A stretch of DNA of 64,000 bases from Paenibacillus validus NBRC 15382 (lineage in GTDB: Bacteria; Bacillota; Bacilli; Paenibacillales; NBRC-103111), in contig NZ_BIMH01000001.1 in the NCBI RefSeq assembly GCF_004000985.1, positions 248,001-312,000 on the forward strand. The letters are read 5' to 3'. Both the position numbers and the translations under genes were made by a program. Below, in pieces: positions 54,767-64,000 of this stretch. Under the pieces are notes generated by a model. That model was not told the DNA's origin. It saw nothing but the letters and a program-made list of their open reading frames with translations, and did no database searches. The stretch's first letter is position 1. Every line of letters begins with the position of its first letter.

Positions 54767-55066
54767 TTAGACCTGCATACGCATAATTTCCTGATAGGCC
54801 TCAATAACTTTGTTTCTTACTTGAACCGTTAGTTCCAATCCGAGCGATGCTTTTTCGGAGGCAATCATCAGTTGGTGAACGTCGGAAATTTCACCTTTAA
54901 CGAATTGGTTGTTCAATTTATCTACGCCAGCTTGCTGGGCGTTCAAATCCGCAATCGCGCCGTTTAAAAATCGACTGAATTGGTCGGACACTTCAGCAGC
55001 GGTCAAGGTTTTCGGCTCAGCGGCTTTGACCGTCATTAACGGTTGCAAGCTCAGCTTATCAATCAT
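54767..55066 (-). CDS. fliE: Flagellar hook-basal body protein FliE
   Basis: FliE joins the MS ring to the rod and is the first export substrate. The 99-residue protein has the family C-terminus EKASLGLELTVQVRNKVIEA followed by YQEIMRMQV, and the upstream VKGEISDVHQLMIA segment. The frame reaches a TTG seven codons earlier, but the ATG at 55066 has AAAGGGG eight bases upstream and gives the normal length. It lies between flgC and fliF. Confidence 0.95.
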   Translation of the reverse strand: MIDKLSLQPLMTVKAAEPKTLTAAEVSDQFSRFLNGAIADLNAQQAGVDKLNNQFVKGEISDVHQLMIASEKASLGLELTVQVRNKVIEAYQEIMRMQV

Positions 55067-55101
55067 GTTCGTAACCCCTTTACCCAAATGGCTTGTCGTT
55101 T

Positions 55102-55557
55102 TTATCTACCGATTTCGAGCGCTTTGGTCACCAACGCCTTGGAGGCGTTCAAAGCGGTAACATTCGCTTCATAGGATCGCGTTGCCGACATCATGTCAAC
55201 CATTTCTTTCAGAATGTCTACGTTCGGCAGCATGACAAATCCGTTCTCGTCCGCATCGGGATGCGTCGGATTGTATACTTGCTTAAGCGGTGAAGTATCT
55301 TCAATCACCTGCGCAATTCTTACCCCTTCGCCTGCCCCGGCATCCTTACCGGACATTGCGTTTTGAAGCGTGTAGGCAAAACTTTGCTGCTTCGGCTCCA
55401 TCGTTACGAGCTTTCGTTGATAAGGTACCCATTTGCCGTTCACCATGCGCGCGCGCGTCGAGTCGGCGTTGGCAATGTTGGAAGAAATGACATCCATTCG
55501 AAACCGCTGAGCCGTCAGGGCGGAAGCACTTATGTCATAACCGTTCGTTAATCTCAC
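55102..55557 (-). CDS. flgC: Flagellar proximal rod protein FlgC
   Basis: FlgC is a proximal rod subunit. The 151-residue protein has SASALTAQRFRMDVISSNIA with NADSTR, the MVNGKWVPYQRKLVTM segment, the YNPTHPDADENGFVMLPNVD motif and the C-terminal DMMSATRSYEANVTALNASK. These are all standard for FlgC. The gap to flgB is three bases, so the two rod subunits are co-translated. Confidence 0.97.
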   Translation of the reverse strand: MRLTNGYDISASALTAQRFRMDVISSNIANADSTRARMVNGKWVPYQRKLVTMEPKQQSFAYTLQNAMSGKDAGAGEGVRIAQVIEDTSPLKQVYNPTHPDADENGFVMLPNVDILKEMVDMMSATRSYEANVTALNASKALVTKALEIGR

Positions 55558-55560
55558 CGC

Positions 55561-55959
55561 TTACCGTCCCCCTATAGCTGTTCTAACCTTTTTGATATCC
55601 GCACTCACTTGCTGCACCATCGTATTGTAGCGTAATTGGTTCTTGGCCATTAAGGCCATTTCATAATCGATGTCGACATTATTCAGGTTATTGTTGATTA
55701 ATGTTTGATTGTCCCGTATCAACTGCGGCTGGGGCTGACTAGGACGCCCAATTTCAATATGCCGCGGATCCGTCCGAAATCCTTGGATTGAACCTCCGTT
55801 TATTTCCTGCTGCAGCAATTCTTCAAATCGAACTTCCGATCTCTTAAAAAATGGCGTATCGACGTTGGCTATGTTATCGGCAATAACTCTTTGCCGTAAG
55901 GTGGCCGCATCCAACGTGCGTTCCATCATTTGAAAACCGGGCTTATTCAGGATCATCAT
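55561..55959 (-). CDS. flgB: Flagellar proximal rod protein FlgB
   Basis: FlgB is the proximal rod protein and the first gene of the fla/che cluster. The 132-residue protein has the family N-terminus LDAATLRQRVIADNIANVDT followed by PFFKRSEVRFEELL, and the C-terminal VDIDYEMALMAKNQLRYNTM. AGGAG lies eight bases before the first of two adjacent ATGs. The 253-base region upstream carries the codY terminator and a candidate promoter. Confidence 0.96.
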   Translation of the reverse strand: MMILNKPGFQMMERTLDAATLRQRVIADNIANVDTPFFKRSEVRFEELLQQEINGGSIQGFRTDPRHIEIGRPSQPQPQLIRDNQTLINNNLNNVDIDYEMALMAKNQLRYNTMVQQVSADIKKVRTAIGGR

Positions 55960-56038
55960 AAGAAAAACTCCTACTTTCGCACGAAATAATCTGAGAGTAG
56001 TAATTCAACAAGGGAGGGGTAATATCCTCCTTTCTTCG

Positions 56039-56066
56039 ACAATATCTTTTAAAAAAATAATAACAA
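56039..56066 (-). promoter_or_regulatory. Tentative promoter of the flagellar cluster
   Basis: TTGTTA (56061-56066) and TATTGT (56039-56044) are separated by 16 bases on the minus strand, each matching four of six SigA consensus bases. The interval is very T-rich. No convincing SigD element and no clear CodY box were found in the 253-base gap. Other weak combinations exist. Confidence 0.3.
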
Positions 56067-56134
56067 CCATGGCATATATTGTAGTAACCGAGAACTATAT
56101 CTATATTGAAGAAAGATGGAAATGATTTCAATAA

Positions 56135-56166
56135 GAAAAAAGCCCTATATTTTCATATAGGACTTT
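56135..56166 (-). terminator. Intrinsic terminator of the hslVU-codY transcript
   Basis: A 12-bp stem (AAAGTCCTATAT / ATATAGGGCTTT, one T-G pair) is capped by a GAAA tetraloop and followed by six Ts on the minus strand. It lies 47 bases after the codY stop and separates codY from the flagellar cluster. A-rich flanks make it possibly bidirectional. Confidence 0.9.
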
Positions 56167-56212
56167 AAAAAACGATGTTATTTTGTTAATTTCGACACAT
56201 TTCAAAAAAAAT

Positions 56213-56986
56213 TTATAATTTCACGCTCTGTATACCGGCAAGAAGTTGATCATTCAGGACTCGAATATACGTCCCTTTCATCCCGAGGGAGCGCGTTTCG
56301 ATGACGCCGGCGCTCTCCAACTTGCGCAGCGCATTGACGATAACCGAACGCGTAATGCCGACACGATCGGCGATTTTGCTGGCCACGAGCAGCCCTTCCA
56401 TGCCTTCAAGCTGCTCGAAAATATGCTCGACCGCTTCCAGTTCGCTGAAGGACAGCGAGGCTACCGCTACCTGAACGACCGCCTTGCTTCTTGCTTCCAC
56501 TTCGATCTGCTCCGCCTTTTCCCGCAAAATCTCCATCGCCACAACCGTTGAACCGTATTCAGCCAATATTAAGTCGTCGTCGATAAATTCGCGGCCGCGC
56601 TTCGTCAGCACGAGCGTCCCGAGGCGTTCCCCGCCTCCAATAATCGGGACAAGCGTGATATGAAATCTCGGCTCATCCGCATGATCGCCGAACACGTCAT
56701 AAGCGGAACCCGCTTCTAAATTCGACGACGTTTCCGTCACCTGCATGAGAAGTTGATTATATTCGTTCGGAAAGCGATTTTCTTGCAGAACGGAAAGCCT
56801 CGTCCAAGCCTCCTGCCCCGACGTGGTAAGCGAACTGCCCAGCACCTTTCCCCTCCGGCTGACGACAAAAATATCAGCGGACAAAATATCGCCGAGAACG
56901 GCCGCCATATCCATAAAGCTGACCGGATTGCCCGCTTCTTTTTGCAACAATTTATTCAGCCTTCTGGTTTTCATCAAAAGTGTCAT
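56213..56986 (-). CDS. codY: GTP- and branched-chain-amino-acid-sensing repressor CodY
   Basis: CodY represses stationary-phase, amino-acid and motility genes when GTP and isoleucine are plentiful; in B. subtilis it also represses fla/che. The 257-residue protein has an N-terminal GAF domain (about 1-155) and a C-terminal winged helix with [38 protein letters not shown] and TYIRVLN, nearly identical to the family consensus. GGAGG lies seven bases before the ATG. It follows hslU by 23 bases and ends in a strong terminator before flgB. Confidence 0.98.
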   Translation of the reverse strand: MTLLMKTRRLNKLLQKEAGNPVSFMDMAAVLGDILSADIFVVSRRGKVLGSSLTTSGQEAWTRLSVLQENRFPNEYNQLLMQVTETSSNLEAGSAYDVFGDHADEPRFHITLVPIIGGGERLGTLVLTKRGREFIDDDLILAEYGSTVVAMEILREKAEQIEVEARSKAVVQVAVASLSFSELEAVEHIFEQLEGMEGLLVASKIADRVGITRSVIVNALRKLESAGVIETRSLGMKGTYIRVLNDQLLAGIQSVKL

Positions 56987-57009
56987 GTTCGTGCCTCCAA
57001 GTCAAACGA

Positions 57010-58407
57010 TTACAGTATATATTGGCTCAAATCCCGATTCTGAACGATATCGGACAACTTCTCGCGCACATATTCGGGAGAGATTACGATTTGCTCCAAG
57101 GTAAGCTCAGGCGCTTCAAAAGACAAGTCCTCCAGCAGTTTCTCAAGTATCGTGTGCAGACGACGCGCACCGATATTGTCGGTGTTCTGATTCACTTCTG
57201 CGGCAATCCGCGCAATTTCAAGAATCGCCTCATCTGAAAATTCGACACGGATGCCCTCGGTCTCGAGCAATGCGGTGTACTGCTTCGTCAGTGCGTTTTT
57301 GGGTTCTTTCAAAATCAGTACGAAGTCTTGCTGGGTCAGGCTGCTTAATTCGACGCGAATCGGAAAGCGCCCCTGCAGCTCGGGAATTAAATCGGAAGGC
57401 TTGGCAATATGAAACGCCCCAGCAGCCATGAATAAAATAAAATCGGTTTTGACCGGTCCGTACTTCGTCAAAATGGTCGAGCCTTCCACAATCGGCAAGA
57501 TATCCCTTTGCACGCCCTCGCGTGATACGTCGGGCCCACCGCCGCGGCCGGAACTGCAAATTTTGTCGATTTCATCGATAAAAATAATGCCGCTTTGCTC
57601 CGCGCGAAGCACCGCCTCCTGAATGACTTCGTCCATATCAAGCAGCTTCTGCGCTTCCTCATGAAGCAGCGTCTTGCGCGCCTCCTTGATCGGCAGCTTG
57701 CGCTTTTTCGTACGCTTCGGCAATAAGCTCCCGAACAGCTCCTGCATATTCATGCCCGCCTGCTCGTTACCTTGGCCGCCCAGCATGTCGAGCATTGTCG
57801 GACTGTTGTCCTCCACCTCGATCTCAATCACCTTCTGCTCAAGCTCGCCTCGCTCAAGCTGCTCCTTCACTTCTTTGCGTCGGGCGATAATCGCGGCGTC
57901 ATTCTCCGGCTCCGTTTCGGCCGCCGGATTTCCTTGATTGCCGAACAACATTTCGAACGGGTTGCGTTGTCCTTTCGATTTCGAGGGGCTCGGCACAAGG
58001 ATCGCAGCGATACGTTCGACGACCATTTGCTCCGCTTTGTCCTTCAATCGGTCCGTTTTCTCCGCTTTCACCATCCGGATCGACGTTTCGACCAAATCGC
58101 GAACCATCGATTCGACATCGCGTCCGACATACCCGACTTCCGTAAATTTGGTCGCTTCGACTTTAATAAAAGGCGCCCCGACAAGCTTAGCCAGCCGTCG
58201 GGCGATTTCCGTCTTCCCAACGCCGGTAGGTCCGATCATAAGAATGTTTTTCGGCACAATCTCATCCCGGAGCGATTCTTCCAATCGGCTGCGGCGATAA
58301 CGGTTGCGCAAGGCAACGGCGACTGATTTCTTAGCCTGCCGCTGGCCGATAATATATTTATCCAATTCGGCTACGATTTCTTTCGGAGTCAAGCTGTTTG
58401 CAGGCAC
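57010..58407 (-). CDS. hslU: HslU (ClpY) AAA+ unfoldase of the HslVU protease
   Basis: HslU unfolds substrates for HslV. The 465-residue protein has the HslU N-domain [20 protein letters not shown], Walker [21 protein letters not shown], the pore [18 protein letters not shown] motif and an I domain (about 110-240). Walker [12 protein letters not shown], sensor regions and the [20 protein letters not shown] sensor 2 follow. The track start is a GTG inside the Shine-Dalgarno; a GTG three codons later (58407) has GGAGG eight bases away. It follows hslV by 17 bases. Confidence 0.96.
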   Translation of the reverse strand: MPANSLTPKEIVAELDKYIIGQRQAKKSVAVALRNRYRRSRLEESLRDEIVPKNILMIGPTGVGKTEIARRLAKLVGAPFIKVEATKFTEVGYVGRDVESMVRDLVETSIRMVKAEKTDRLKDKAEQMVVERIAAILVPSPSKSKGQRNPFEMLFGNQGNPAAETEPENDAAIIARRKEVKEQLERGELEQKVIEIEVEDNSPTMLDMLGGQGNEQAGMNMQELFGSLLPKRTKKRKLPIKEARKTLLHEEAQKLLDMDEVIQEAVLRAEQSGIIFIDEIDKICSSGRGGGPDVSREGVQRDILPIVEGSTILTKYGPVKTDFILFMAAGAFHIAKPSDLIPELQGRFPIRVELSSLTQQDFVLILKEPKNALTKQYTALLETEGIRVEFSDEAILEIARIAAEVNQNTDNIGARRLHTILEKLLEDLSFEAPELTLEQIVISPEYVREKLSDIVQNRDLSQYIL

Positions 58408-58424
58408 GTCCGCCACCTCCCGGA

Positions 58425-58967
58425 TTATTCGATCTCTTCGACGATAATGTTATGGTTTGTGAATACGCAGATGTCGGCAGCCATCGTCAAAGCCGCCTTC
58501 GCGATTTCCTTGGCACTCATGTCGGGCGCGTACCGGTGAAGCGCTCTACCCGCCGCAAGCGCGAAGCTGCCTCCGGAGCCGATCGCCAGTATGCCGTCGT
58601 CCGGTTCGATAATTTCGCCATTGCCGGAAATCAACAGCAGGCCCGTACGATCCATGACGATCATCATCGCCTCAAGACGCCGGAGCACCCGGTCTTGACG
58701 CCAATCTTTGGCCAGCTCCACCGCGGCCCGCTGCAAGTTGCCGTGATGCTCCTCAAGCTTGGCCTCAAATTTCTCAAAAAGGGTGATCGCATCCGCCACC
58801 GAGCCTGCAAAGCCGGCGATGACGTTGCCGCGGTACAATCGGCGTACTTTCTTCGCTTGCGACTTCATCACCATACTGTTGCCGAACGTCACTTGACCGT
58901 CCCCGGCGATGGCGCCTTTCCCCTGATGCCGGATCGCGAATATCGTCGTCGCGTGAAATGTCTCCAT
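58425..58967 (-). CDS. hslV: HslV (ClpQ) peptidase subunit
   Basis: HslV is the proteasome-like dodecameric peptidase of HslVU. The 180-residue protein has [20 protein letters not shown] and [20 protein letters not shown], then [13 protein letters not shown] [16 protein letters not shown] and the [16 protein letters not shown] end. The N-terminus is METFHATT. B. subtilis ClpQ starts MSSFHATT and uses an N-terminal serine; here Glu2 would block Met removal, so the nucleophile is more likely Thr7 after loss of a six-residue leader, as in E. coli HslV. This is an inference. Confidence 0.94.
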   Translation of the reverse strand: METFHATTIFAIRHQGKGAIAGDGQVTFGNSMVMKSQAKKVRRLYRGNVIAGFAGSVADAITLFEKFEAKLEEHHGNLQRAAVELAKDWRQDRVLRRLEAMMIVMDRTGLLLISGNGEIIEPDDGILAIGSGGSFALAAGRALHRYAPDMSAKEIAKAALTMAADICVFTNHNIIVEEIE

Positions 58968-58997
58968 AAGGCGAATTTCCTCCTCTATTCAAGACGA

Positions 58998-59025
58998 AAA
59001 CTAAGCTTAATTACAAGCTTAGTTT
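58998..59025 (-). terminator. Stem-loop between trmFO and hslV
   Basis: The minus strand has a perfect 11-bp stem AAACTAAGCTT / AAGCTTAGTTT with a GTAATT loop, followed by TTCGTCTTG, which is only weakly T-rich. It lies 30 bases before the hslV start. It may be a weak terminator of trmFO or a leader hairpin of hslV. Confidence 0.45.
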
Positions 59026-59094
59026 CCGTGAGTTTCCGACCCATGACCAAGGTACATGCATGATAGACGGGTATATCGTAACATAGTACAAGTT

Positions 59095-60423
59095 TCATTG
59101 ACAAGCCGAATTGTGTGTGTTTTGTGAAAAATTCTGAATTTTCGCAATTGCTCGTTCAGCGATTTTCTCGTACTTCAGCTTCTTGTTCTTGATTCGTTCT
59201 TCCAGCGGCGGAAATAATCCGAAATTTGCGTTCATCGGTTGAAAATGTTTAAAGTCCGCCGTCGTAATATACTGCGCCATACTGCCTAATGCCGTATCTG
59301 CCGGCAATACGACGCATTCTTCCCCCTTGGCGAAGCGCGCTGCGTTCATGCCTGCGATCAAGCCGGAAGCAGCCGATTCCACATATCCTTCCACCCCGGT
59401 CATCTGTCCGGCAAAAAACAGGTTGTCGCGATTGCGGAATTGATAGGTCGGCTTCAACAAGCGGGGCGAGTTGATAAACGTATTGCGGTGCATCACGCCG
59501 TATCGGACAAACTCCGCATTCTCCAGACCGGGAATTAGCGAGAAGACGCGCTTTTGCTCGCCCCATTTCAAATGGGTCTGAAATCCGACCAGGTTGTATA
59601 AGGTGCCCGCCGCGTTGTCCTGACGGAGCTGAACGACCGCGTGCGGCAGTTCGCCCGTATGGGGATTGACGAGTCCGACAGGCTTCATCGGTCCGAATAG
59701 AACGGTTTGCCGGCCGCGCTTAGCCATGACTTCGATCGGCATGCAGCCTTCGAAATAAATTTCCTTCTCAAATTCCTTCATCGGCGCCGTCTCCGCCGTA
59801 ACAAGCGCATCGTAGAAACGGTTAAACTCTTCTTCGTTCATCGGACAGTTTAAGTAGGCGGCTTCGCCTTTATCGTAACGCGAGGCCAAGTACACTTTGC
59901 TCATGTCGATCGAATCTTTCTCGACAATCGGAGCGGCCGCATCGTAGAAGTACAAATATTCTTCGCCGAATAGCTCCTGCAGATGCTTGGACAAGCCTGG
60001 CGACGTTAGCGGCCCTGTAGCCACTACGGTAATCCCGTCCGGCAGCGTCTCCAGCTCCTCGTTGCGAACCTCGATCAGCGGGTGATTGCGCAGCATCGAG
60101 GTGACCTCGCCCGAGAACCCTTCGCGATCGACGGCAAGTGCACCGCCGGCAGGCACCGCATGTTTGTCCGCCGCACGTAATATCAGCGAGTTCATGATAC
60201 GCATTTCTTCCTTCAGCAAACCGACAGCGTTCGTCAAGCCGTTCGCTCGCAGCGAGTTGCTGCAGACAAGCTCCGCGAATTGATCGGATATATGCGCCGG
60301 TGTCTTGCGCACCGGCCGCATCTCATATAGAACCACCGGGACGCCCTGCGACGCGATTTGCCAGGCGGCCTCGCTGCCCGCAAGCCCCGCCCCGATGACG
60401 GTCACTTTATTTCCTTCAGTCAA
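59095..60423 (-). CDS. trmFO: tRNA (uracil-5-)-methyltransferase TrmFO, folate-dependent
   Basis: TrmFO methylates U54 of tRNA to m5U with methylenetetrahydrofolate and FAD. The 442-residue protein has the FAD-binding [20 protein letters not shown], the [14 protein letters not shown] region with one key Cys, and [14 protein letters not shown] with the other. The frame reaches an ATG at 60453, but GGAGG lies eight bases before a TTG at 60423 that matches the family N-terminus. The codV/xerC gene found after trmFO in B. subtilis is absent here. Confidence 0.96.
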   Translation of the reverse strand: MTEGNKVTVIGAGLAGSEAAWQIASQGVPVVLYEMRPVRKTPAHISDQFAELVCSNSLRANGLTNAVGLLKEEMRIMNSLILRAADKHAVPAGGALAVDREGFSGEVTSMLRNHPLIEVRNEELETLPDGITVVATGPLTSPGLSKHLQELFGEEYLYFYDAAAPIVEKDSIDMSKVYLASRYDKGEAAYLNCPMNEEEFNRFYDALVTAETAPMKEFEKEIYFEGCMPIEVMAKRGRQTVLFGPMKPVGLVNPHTGELPHAVVQLRQDNAAGTLYNLVGFQTHLKWGEQKRVFSLIPGLENAEFVRYGVMHRNTFINSPRLLKPTYQFRNRDNLFFAGQMTGVEGYVESAASGLIAGMNAARFAKGEECVVLPADTALGSMAQYITTADFKHFQPMNANFGLFPPLEERIKNKKLKYEKIAERAIAKIQNFSQNTHNSACQ

Positions 60424-60486
60424 CGTTCGTTCCTCCTGCATGTTCCGCATCAACGCCTCCGCTAACCGCTGTCAGCGATAATGCGG

Positions 60487-62598
60487 TTACTCCATTTCAC
60501 TCTCGTTCTCGTTGTCCTTCGCTTCTTCCTTGAAGTCGCACGAGACGCATTGAATAAAGACACCCGACTTGTTGCGCTTCTCGATCAGCATCCCGCTGCA
60601 CTTCGGACAAGGCTGGCCGATCGGCTTATCCCACGAGACGAATTCGCACTCGGGATAGCGGTCGCAACCATAAAATATGCGTCCCTTTTTGCTGCGGCGT
60701 TCGATGATTTTTCCTTGATGACAAGTCGGACACGGCACGCCGATATCTTTGACTATCGGCTTCGTATTGCGGCAGTCCGGAAAGCCTGAGCAGGCAAGAA
60801 ACTTGCCGAATCGACCCATCTTGTATACAAAATTGCGGCCGCACTTCTCGCAAATTTCGTCGGAAACCTCATCCTGGATTTCCACCTTCTCCATTTCTTC
60901 TTCCGCAACTTCCAGCCTTTTTTCGAAAGATTCGTAAAATTCGCTCAATACCTGAACCCAGTCTTCCTTGCCTTCCTCGATATGATCGAGTCCCTCTTCC
61001 ATATGCGCGGTAAATTCCACGTCCAGGATTTCCGGGAAAAACTCGATCATCTGCTGGATCACAAGCTCGCCGAGCTCTGTGGGAACGAACTTCTTATCTT
61101 CAATTGCGACATACCCGCGCTTCTGGATCGTTTCGAGCGTCGGCGCATACGTGCTCGGTCGTCCGATGCCCATCTCCTCGAGCGCTTTCACGAGGCGCGC
61201 TTCCGTAAATCGCGGCGGCGGCTGTGTGAAATGCTGCTTGGGATCAATCTGTTTCTTTGTTACCTGATCGCCCTGCTTCAGCGGAGGCAGCAAACGATCG
61301 TCGTCATCGCCGGAATCGGCCGCGTCGTCATTGCCTTCAACATAAACTTTCATAAAACCGTGGAACTTTATCTTGGACCCGACCGCCCGAAAAACAGCTT
61401 CGCCCGCCGTTAAATCGACGGTCATCGTATCCAGCACGGCCGAGGCCATCTGGCTTGCGACAAAGCGTTCCCAAACGAGCTTATACAAACGGAATTGATC
61501 CCGGCTCAAATGCGATTTGATGGAATCCGGGTCGCGAAGCACCGAGCTTGGCCGGATCGCTTCATGAGCATCCTGCGCGTTGCTGTTTTTCTTGACGTAA
61601 ACACGCGGCGTCTCCGGGTAATACTCCGCCCCGAACTTATTCACAATGAAGTCCTTCGCTTCTTCTTGCGCCACCGGCGAAATACGGGTCGAGTCGGTTC
61701 TCATGTAAGTGATCAACCCGACCGTGCCCTCCGGGCCGAGATCAATACCTTCGTATAGCTGCTGCGCAACGGACATCGTCTTCGAGGCGCGGAAGCCGAG
61801 CTTACGAGCGGCCTCCTGCTGCAGCGAACTTGTGATGAACGGCGGCGAAGGATTGCGGTGCCGCTCCTTCTCTTTCACCTCGCTGACGACAAACTCCGAC
61901 TTGCTTAACCCTTGAAGAACTTCTTTAACCTCGGCTTCATTCTTTAAATCCTTCTTGTTGCCGCCGACGCTGTAGAACTTCGCTTCGAAATCGGCTTTGC
62001 CCGTAGACAGCTTTGCCGTAATCGTCCAGTATTCTTCCGGCACGAACGCATTAATTTCGTTCTCCCGGTCGTAAATGAGCTTGACAGCTACAGATTGTAC
62101 CCGGCCTGCGGAAAGTCCTTTTTTCACCTTTTTCCAGAGCAGCGGACTGATCTTATAACCGACCAACCGGTCCAAAATACGTCTGGCTTGCTGCGCATTA
62201 ACCAAATCCTGATTGATTTTGCGCGGCGTCTTGAACGCGTCCTTCACGGCTTGCTTCGTAATCTCGTTAAACACGACGCGGCAGGGGTCCTGATCGGAAA
62301 TTTCCAGATAGTGCGCCAAATGCCAGGCGATCGCTTCCCCTTCGCGATCCGGGTCAGCCGCCAGATATACTTTTTTTACGCGTTTGCTCGCGTCTTTCAA
62401 TTCTTTCAGAACAGAGCCCTTGCCCCGAATCGTAATGTATTTCGGTTCAAAGTTTTTTTTGATCTCAACGCCGATCTGGCTTTTTGGCAAATCTCGAATG
62501 TGCCCCATGGAAGCTTTTACGATATATTTACTGCCCAAGTATTTACCAATCGTTTTGGCTTTTGCGGGTGACTCCACAATGACTAACGAATCGGCCAT
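60487..62598 (-). CDS. topA: DNA topoisomerase I
   Basis: TopA relaxes negative supercoils as a type IA enzyme. The 703-residue protein has the TOPRIM domain with [19 protein letters not shown] and [15 protein letters not shown], and the catalytic Tyr near 298 in [14 protein letters not shown]. Three C-terminal four-cysteine zinc ribbons start [20 protein letters not shown] and [10 protein letters not shown]. The frame extends 13 codons upstream, but the ATG at 62598 begins the conserved [11 protein letters not shown] and has AAGG six bases away. It lies between dprA and trmFO. Confidence 0.97.
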   Translation of the reverse strand: MADSLVIVESPAKAKTIGKYLGSKYIVKASMGHIRDLPKSQIGVEIKKNFEPKYITIRGKGSVLKELKDASKRVKKVYLAADPDREGEAIAWHLAHYLEISDQDPCRVVFNEITKQAVKDAFKTPRKINQDLVNAQQARRILDRLVGYKISPLLWKKVKKGLSAGRVQSVAVKLIYDRENEINAFVPEEYWTITAKLSTGKADFEAKFYSVGGNKKDLKNEAEVKEVLQGLSKSEFVVSEVKEKERHRNPSPPFITSSLQQEAARKLGFRASKTMSVAQQLYEGIDLGPEGTVGLITYMRTDSTRISPVAQEEAKDFIVNKFGAEYYPETPRVYVKKNSNAQDAHEAIRPSSVLRDPDSIKSHLSRDQFRLYKLVWERFVASQMASAVLDTMTVDLTAGEAVFRAVGSKIKFHGFMKVYVEGNDDAADSGDDDDRLLPPLKQGDQVTKKQIDPKQHFTQPPPRFTEARLVKALEEMGIGRPSTYAPTLETIQKRGYVAIEDKKFVPTELGELVIQQMIEFFPEILDVEFTAHMEEGLDHIEEGKEDWVQVLSEFYESFEKRLEVAEEEMEKVEIQDEVSDEICEKCGRNFVYKMGRFGKFLACSGFPDCRNTKPIVKDIGVPCPTCHQGKIIERRSKKGRIFYGCDRYPECEFVSWDKPIGQPCPKCSGMLIEKRNKSGVFIQCVSCDFKEEAKDNENESEME

Positions 62599-62638
62599 AG
62601 GTGTCCTTCCCCCTTCAACATATATATATGTATACAAA

Positions 62639-63742
62639 TCAAGGTATCGTGTAGGCTGATCCCGGTAGTTCTACAATTCGTCGCATCATTAGTAAATTTA
62701 TCAGAACTGCGTGCAAATGTCCAAAGTTAAATTGACTTTGCCCCAAGAGCTGATCGATCGTTTTCGGACCGGACTCCAGCAATTCATAGATTTTCCGTTC
62801 GTCTTCAGCCATAATTCCCAGTGTTTCCTTCGTGTCATTAATGTATGCGGAATGCTCCGAGGCTATCCGGCTCGCATATTCCTCCATAATATCGTCCGGG
62901 CTTGTAACCATTTTGGCCCCATCCTTGATGAGCTTCAGCGTTCCTTGACTCTTGGCCGAATGAATCGGCCCCGGAATCGCAAACACGTCGCGCGAGTAGT
63001 CGAGCGCAAGGTTGGCCGTTATCAGCGATCCGCTTTGAAGCGCCGCTTCCACCACGACGACGCCCACGCTTAGCCCTGCAATAATGCGGTTTCGCTGCGG
63101 GAACAAGCCTGCGCGCGGCAGCGTACCGAGCGGATATTCGGACAAGAGCAGCCCTTGCTCCGCGACCCGGTGAAACAACGCTTTATTTTCCGGCGGATAC
63201 ACCGTGTCCAGCCCGCAGCCAAGGACGGCGATCGTACCACCCTTTCCCCTTAAAGCGCCTTCGTGCGATAGGCTGTCAATCCCCCGCGCCATGCCGCTGA
63301 CGACGCAAACACCGGCATTCGCAAGCGACTCACCGAGCCTTTCCGCCGTTAGCTTGCCGTACACGGTCGGCGTTCGCGTCCCTACCAACGCGATACATAA
63401 TCGCCCGCTTAAAGAGAAGTCGCCCTTGCCGTATATAATCCACGGCGGATCGGCCGTTTCTTTCAGCAGCGCCGGGTAATCCGCATCCCAGACGGTCAGC
63501 CAGCGGATTCCCTCGCGTTCATACCTCGCGAGCCAGTCCTCCAAAGTCCGCTCGGACAGCTCCCGCAATGCGGAACTCATCTGTCCGGCCCGGCCGGGTG
63601 TGAATCCGAACTGCGTCCATTCGCGTGGTTCCAGCGTTCGCATATCGTCAAGCGTTTCGAATCGGGATACAAGCCGTTGAATCGTCTTCCAACCGATGCC
63701 GGGCAGTTGATGAAGCGCAAACAAAAGGTGCCGGTTGTTCAT
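62639..63742 (-). CDS. dprA: DNA-processing protein DprA (Smf)
   Basis: DprA binds single-stranded DNA taken up during transformation and loads RecA. The 367-residue protein has an N-terminal helix-hairpin/SAM-like region ([14 protein letters not shown]), the Rossmann domain with [27 protein letters not shown] and [15 protein letters not shown], and a C-terminal winged helix (about 300-360). The ATG at 63742 has an AAGGAG about 13 bases upstream, a poor spacing. It follows the sucD terminator by 60 bases. The presence of dprA alone does not prove competence. Confidence 0.95.
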   Translation of the reverse strand: MNNRHLLFALHQLPGIGWKTIQRLVSRFETLDDMRTLEPREWTQFGFTPGRAGQMSSALRELSERTLEDWLARYEREGIRWLTVWDADYPALLKETADPPWIIYGKGDFSLSGRLCIALVGTRTPTVYGKLTAERLGESLANAGVCVVSGMARGIDSLSHEGALRGKGGTIAVLGCGLDTVYPPENKALFHRVAEQGLLLSEYPLGTLPRAGLFPQRNRIIAGLSVGVVVVEAALQSGSLITANLALDYSRDVFAIPGPIHSAKSQGTLKLIKDGAKMVTSPDDIMEEYASRIASEHSAYINDTKETLGIMAEDERKIYELLESGPKTIDQLLGQSQFNFGHLHAVLINLLMMRRIVELPGSAYTIP

Positions 63743-63802
63743 ATAGTATATATCACTCCTTATAATAGAAACAACTTTACTGAAACTCGGGGCGAATCCA
63801 AC

Positions 63803-63842
63803 AAAAAAAACCTCTCATCTCCGTCATGCGGAGAATGAGAGG
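63803..63842 (-). terminator. Intrinsic terminator of sucD
   Basis: CCTCTCAT(T)CTCCG pairs with CGGAGATGAGAGG (13-bp stem with one bulged T and a CATGA loop) and is followed by eight Ts on the minus strand. It lies 20 bases after the sucD stop. Confidence 0.92.
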
Positions 63843-63862
63843 CTGCTTGCCGTTCTCGGGAA

Positions 63863-64000
63863 TTATTTGCGGGTCGTGCACTTTTCGAGCAGACCTTTTT
63901 CTTGAAGCACGCTGACAAGCGTGGAGCCCATTTCGGAAGGAGTCGGTGCAACCTTGATGCCGCAGCGTTCCATCGTGGCCACTTTCTCAGCTGCCGTCCC
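63863..64000 (-). CDS. sucD: Succinyl-CoA ligase alpha subunit, C-terminal end
   Basis: Only the last 45 residues are present. They read as GTAAEKVATMERCGIKVAPT then PSEMGSTLVSVLQEKGLL and CTTRK, matching the end of SucD (the GVKVAETPSxMG motif of the CoA-ligase alpha subunit). The enzyme makes ATP from succinyl-CoA in the TCA cycle. The stop is TAA at 63863, followed by a strong terminator. sucC and sucD are normally adjacent upstream of dprA in Bacillales. Confidence 0.93.
   Translation of the reverse strand, partial: GTAAEKVATMERCGIKVAPTPSEMGSTLVSVLQEKGLLEKCTTRK

Noticed and set aside
56199-56215. An AATTTT...GAAAT stretch resembling a CodY box
   Set aside because: Too many mismatches to AATTTTCWGAAAATT, and it lies at the end of codY, ahead of its terminator rather than at a promoter.
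63760-63951. A 63-codon minus-strand frame spanning the sucD end and its terminator
   Set aside because: It runs through the terminator hairpin in a different frame from sucD, and its product has no similarity to anything. The real frame here is sucD.

Overview
This 64 kb window looks like the chromosome of a Gram-positive member of the Bacillales, most likely Paenibacillaceae. The evidence is a PolC-type DNA polymerase III, CodY, HslVU (ClpQY), the CheC/CheD chemotaxis proteins, FliY, and gene order that follows the Bacillus subtilis sucD-dprA-topA-trmFO-clpQY-codY-fla/che-rpsB...pnp block almost gene for gene. Base composition is moderately GC-rich. Several features differ from B. subtilis and suit Paenibacillus or a relative: FapA in the flagellar operon, a compact archaeal-type ProRS, no recombinase gene between trmFO and hslV, and nrnA between rbfA and truB. 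All 65 recognised genes are on the minus strand, so transcription runs from position 64000 towards 1. I saw no insertion sequence, prophage, CRISPR array, tRNA or rRNA.

Layout in transcription order. (1) 64000-56213: the end of sucD with a strong terminator, then dprA, topA, trmFO, hslV, hslU and codY, closed by a 12-bp-stem terminator. (2) 55959-24651: a 31 kb flagellar and chemotaxis supercluster of 37 genes in one direction. It runs from rod and basal body genes (flgBC, fliEFG) through export ATPase (fliHIJ), motE, hook (fliK, flgD, TIGR02530, flgE), swrD, fliL, switch (fliM, fliY, cheY), export gate (fliOPQR, flhBA), placement GTPases (flhF, flhG), chemotaxis (cheBAWCD) and sigD. FapA and four poorly characterised small genes are interleaved at the end, followed by a terminator. 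Many neighbours overlap by 1-17 bases, so most are probably translationally coupled. (3) 24588-15813: a new promoter and structured leader drive rpsB, tsf, pyrH, frr, uppS, cdsA, dxr, rseP and proS, with terminators or attenuators after rpsB, tsf and frr. (4) 15705-11389: polC. (5) 11351-2770: an extended -10 promoter and GNRA-capped hairpin lead the nusA-infB operon (rimP, nusA, rnpM, ylxQ, infB, rbfA, nrnA, truB, ribF). (6) 2749-1: rpsO with its own promoter and leader, then pnp, cut by the window edge.

The window joins ribosome assembly and RNA decay, lipid and isoprenoid synthesis, replication, motility and a nutrient-sensing repressor, all on one strand. It is conserved core chromosome. 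The less explained parts are the tail of the flagellar cluster (membrane protein, SigD, FapA, small charged protein, SwrB-like and MltG-like proteins) and several structured mRNA leaders (rpsB, rpsO, pnp, rimP). Start codons were chosen by Shine-Dalgarno spacing, and an unusually large share are TTG or GTG.
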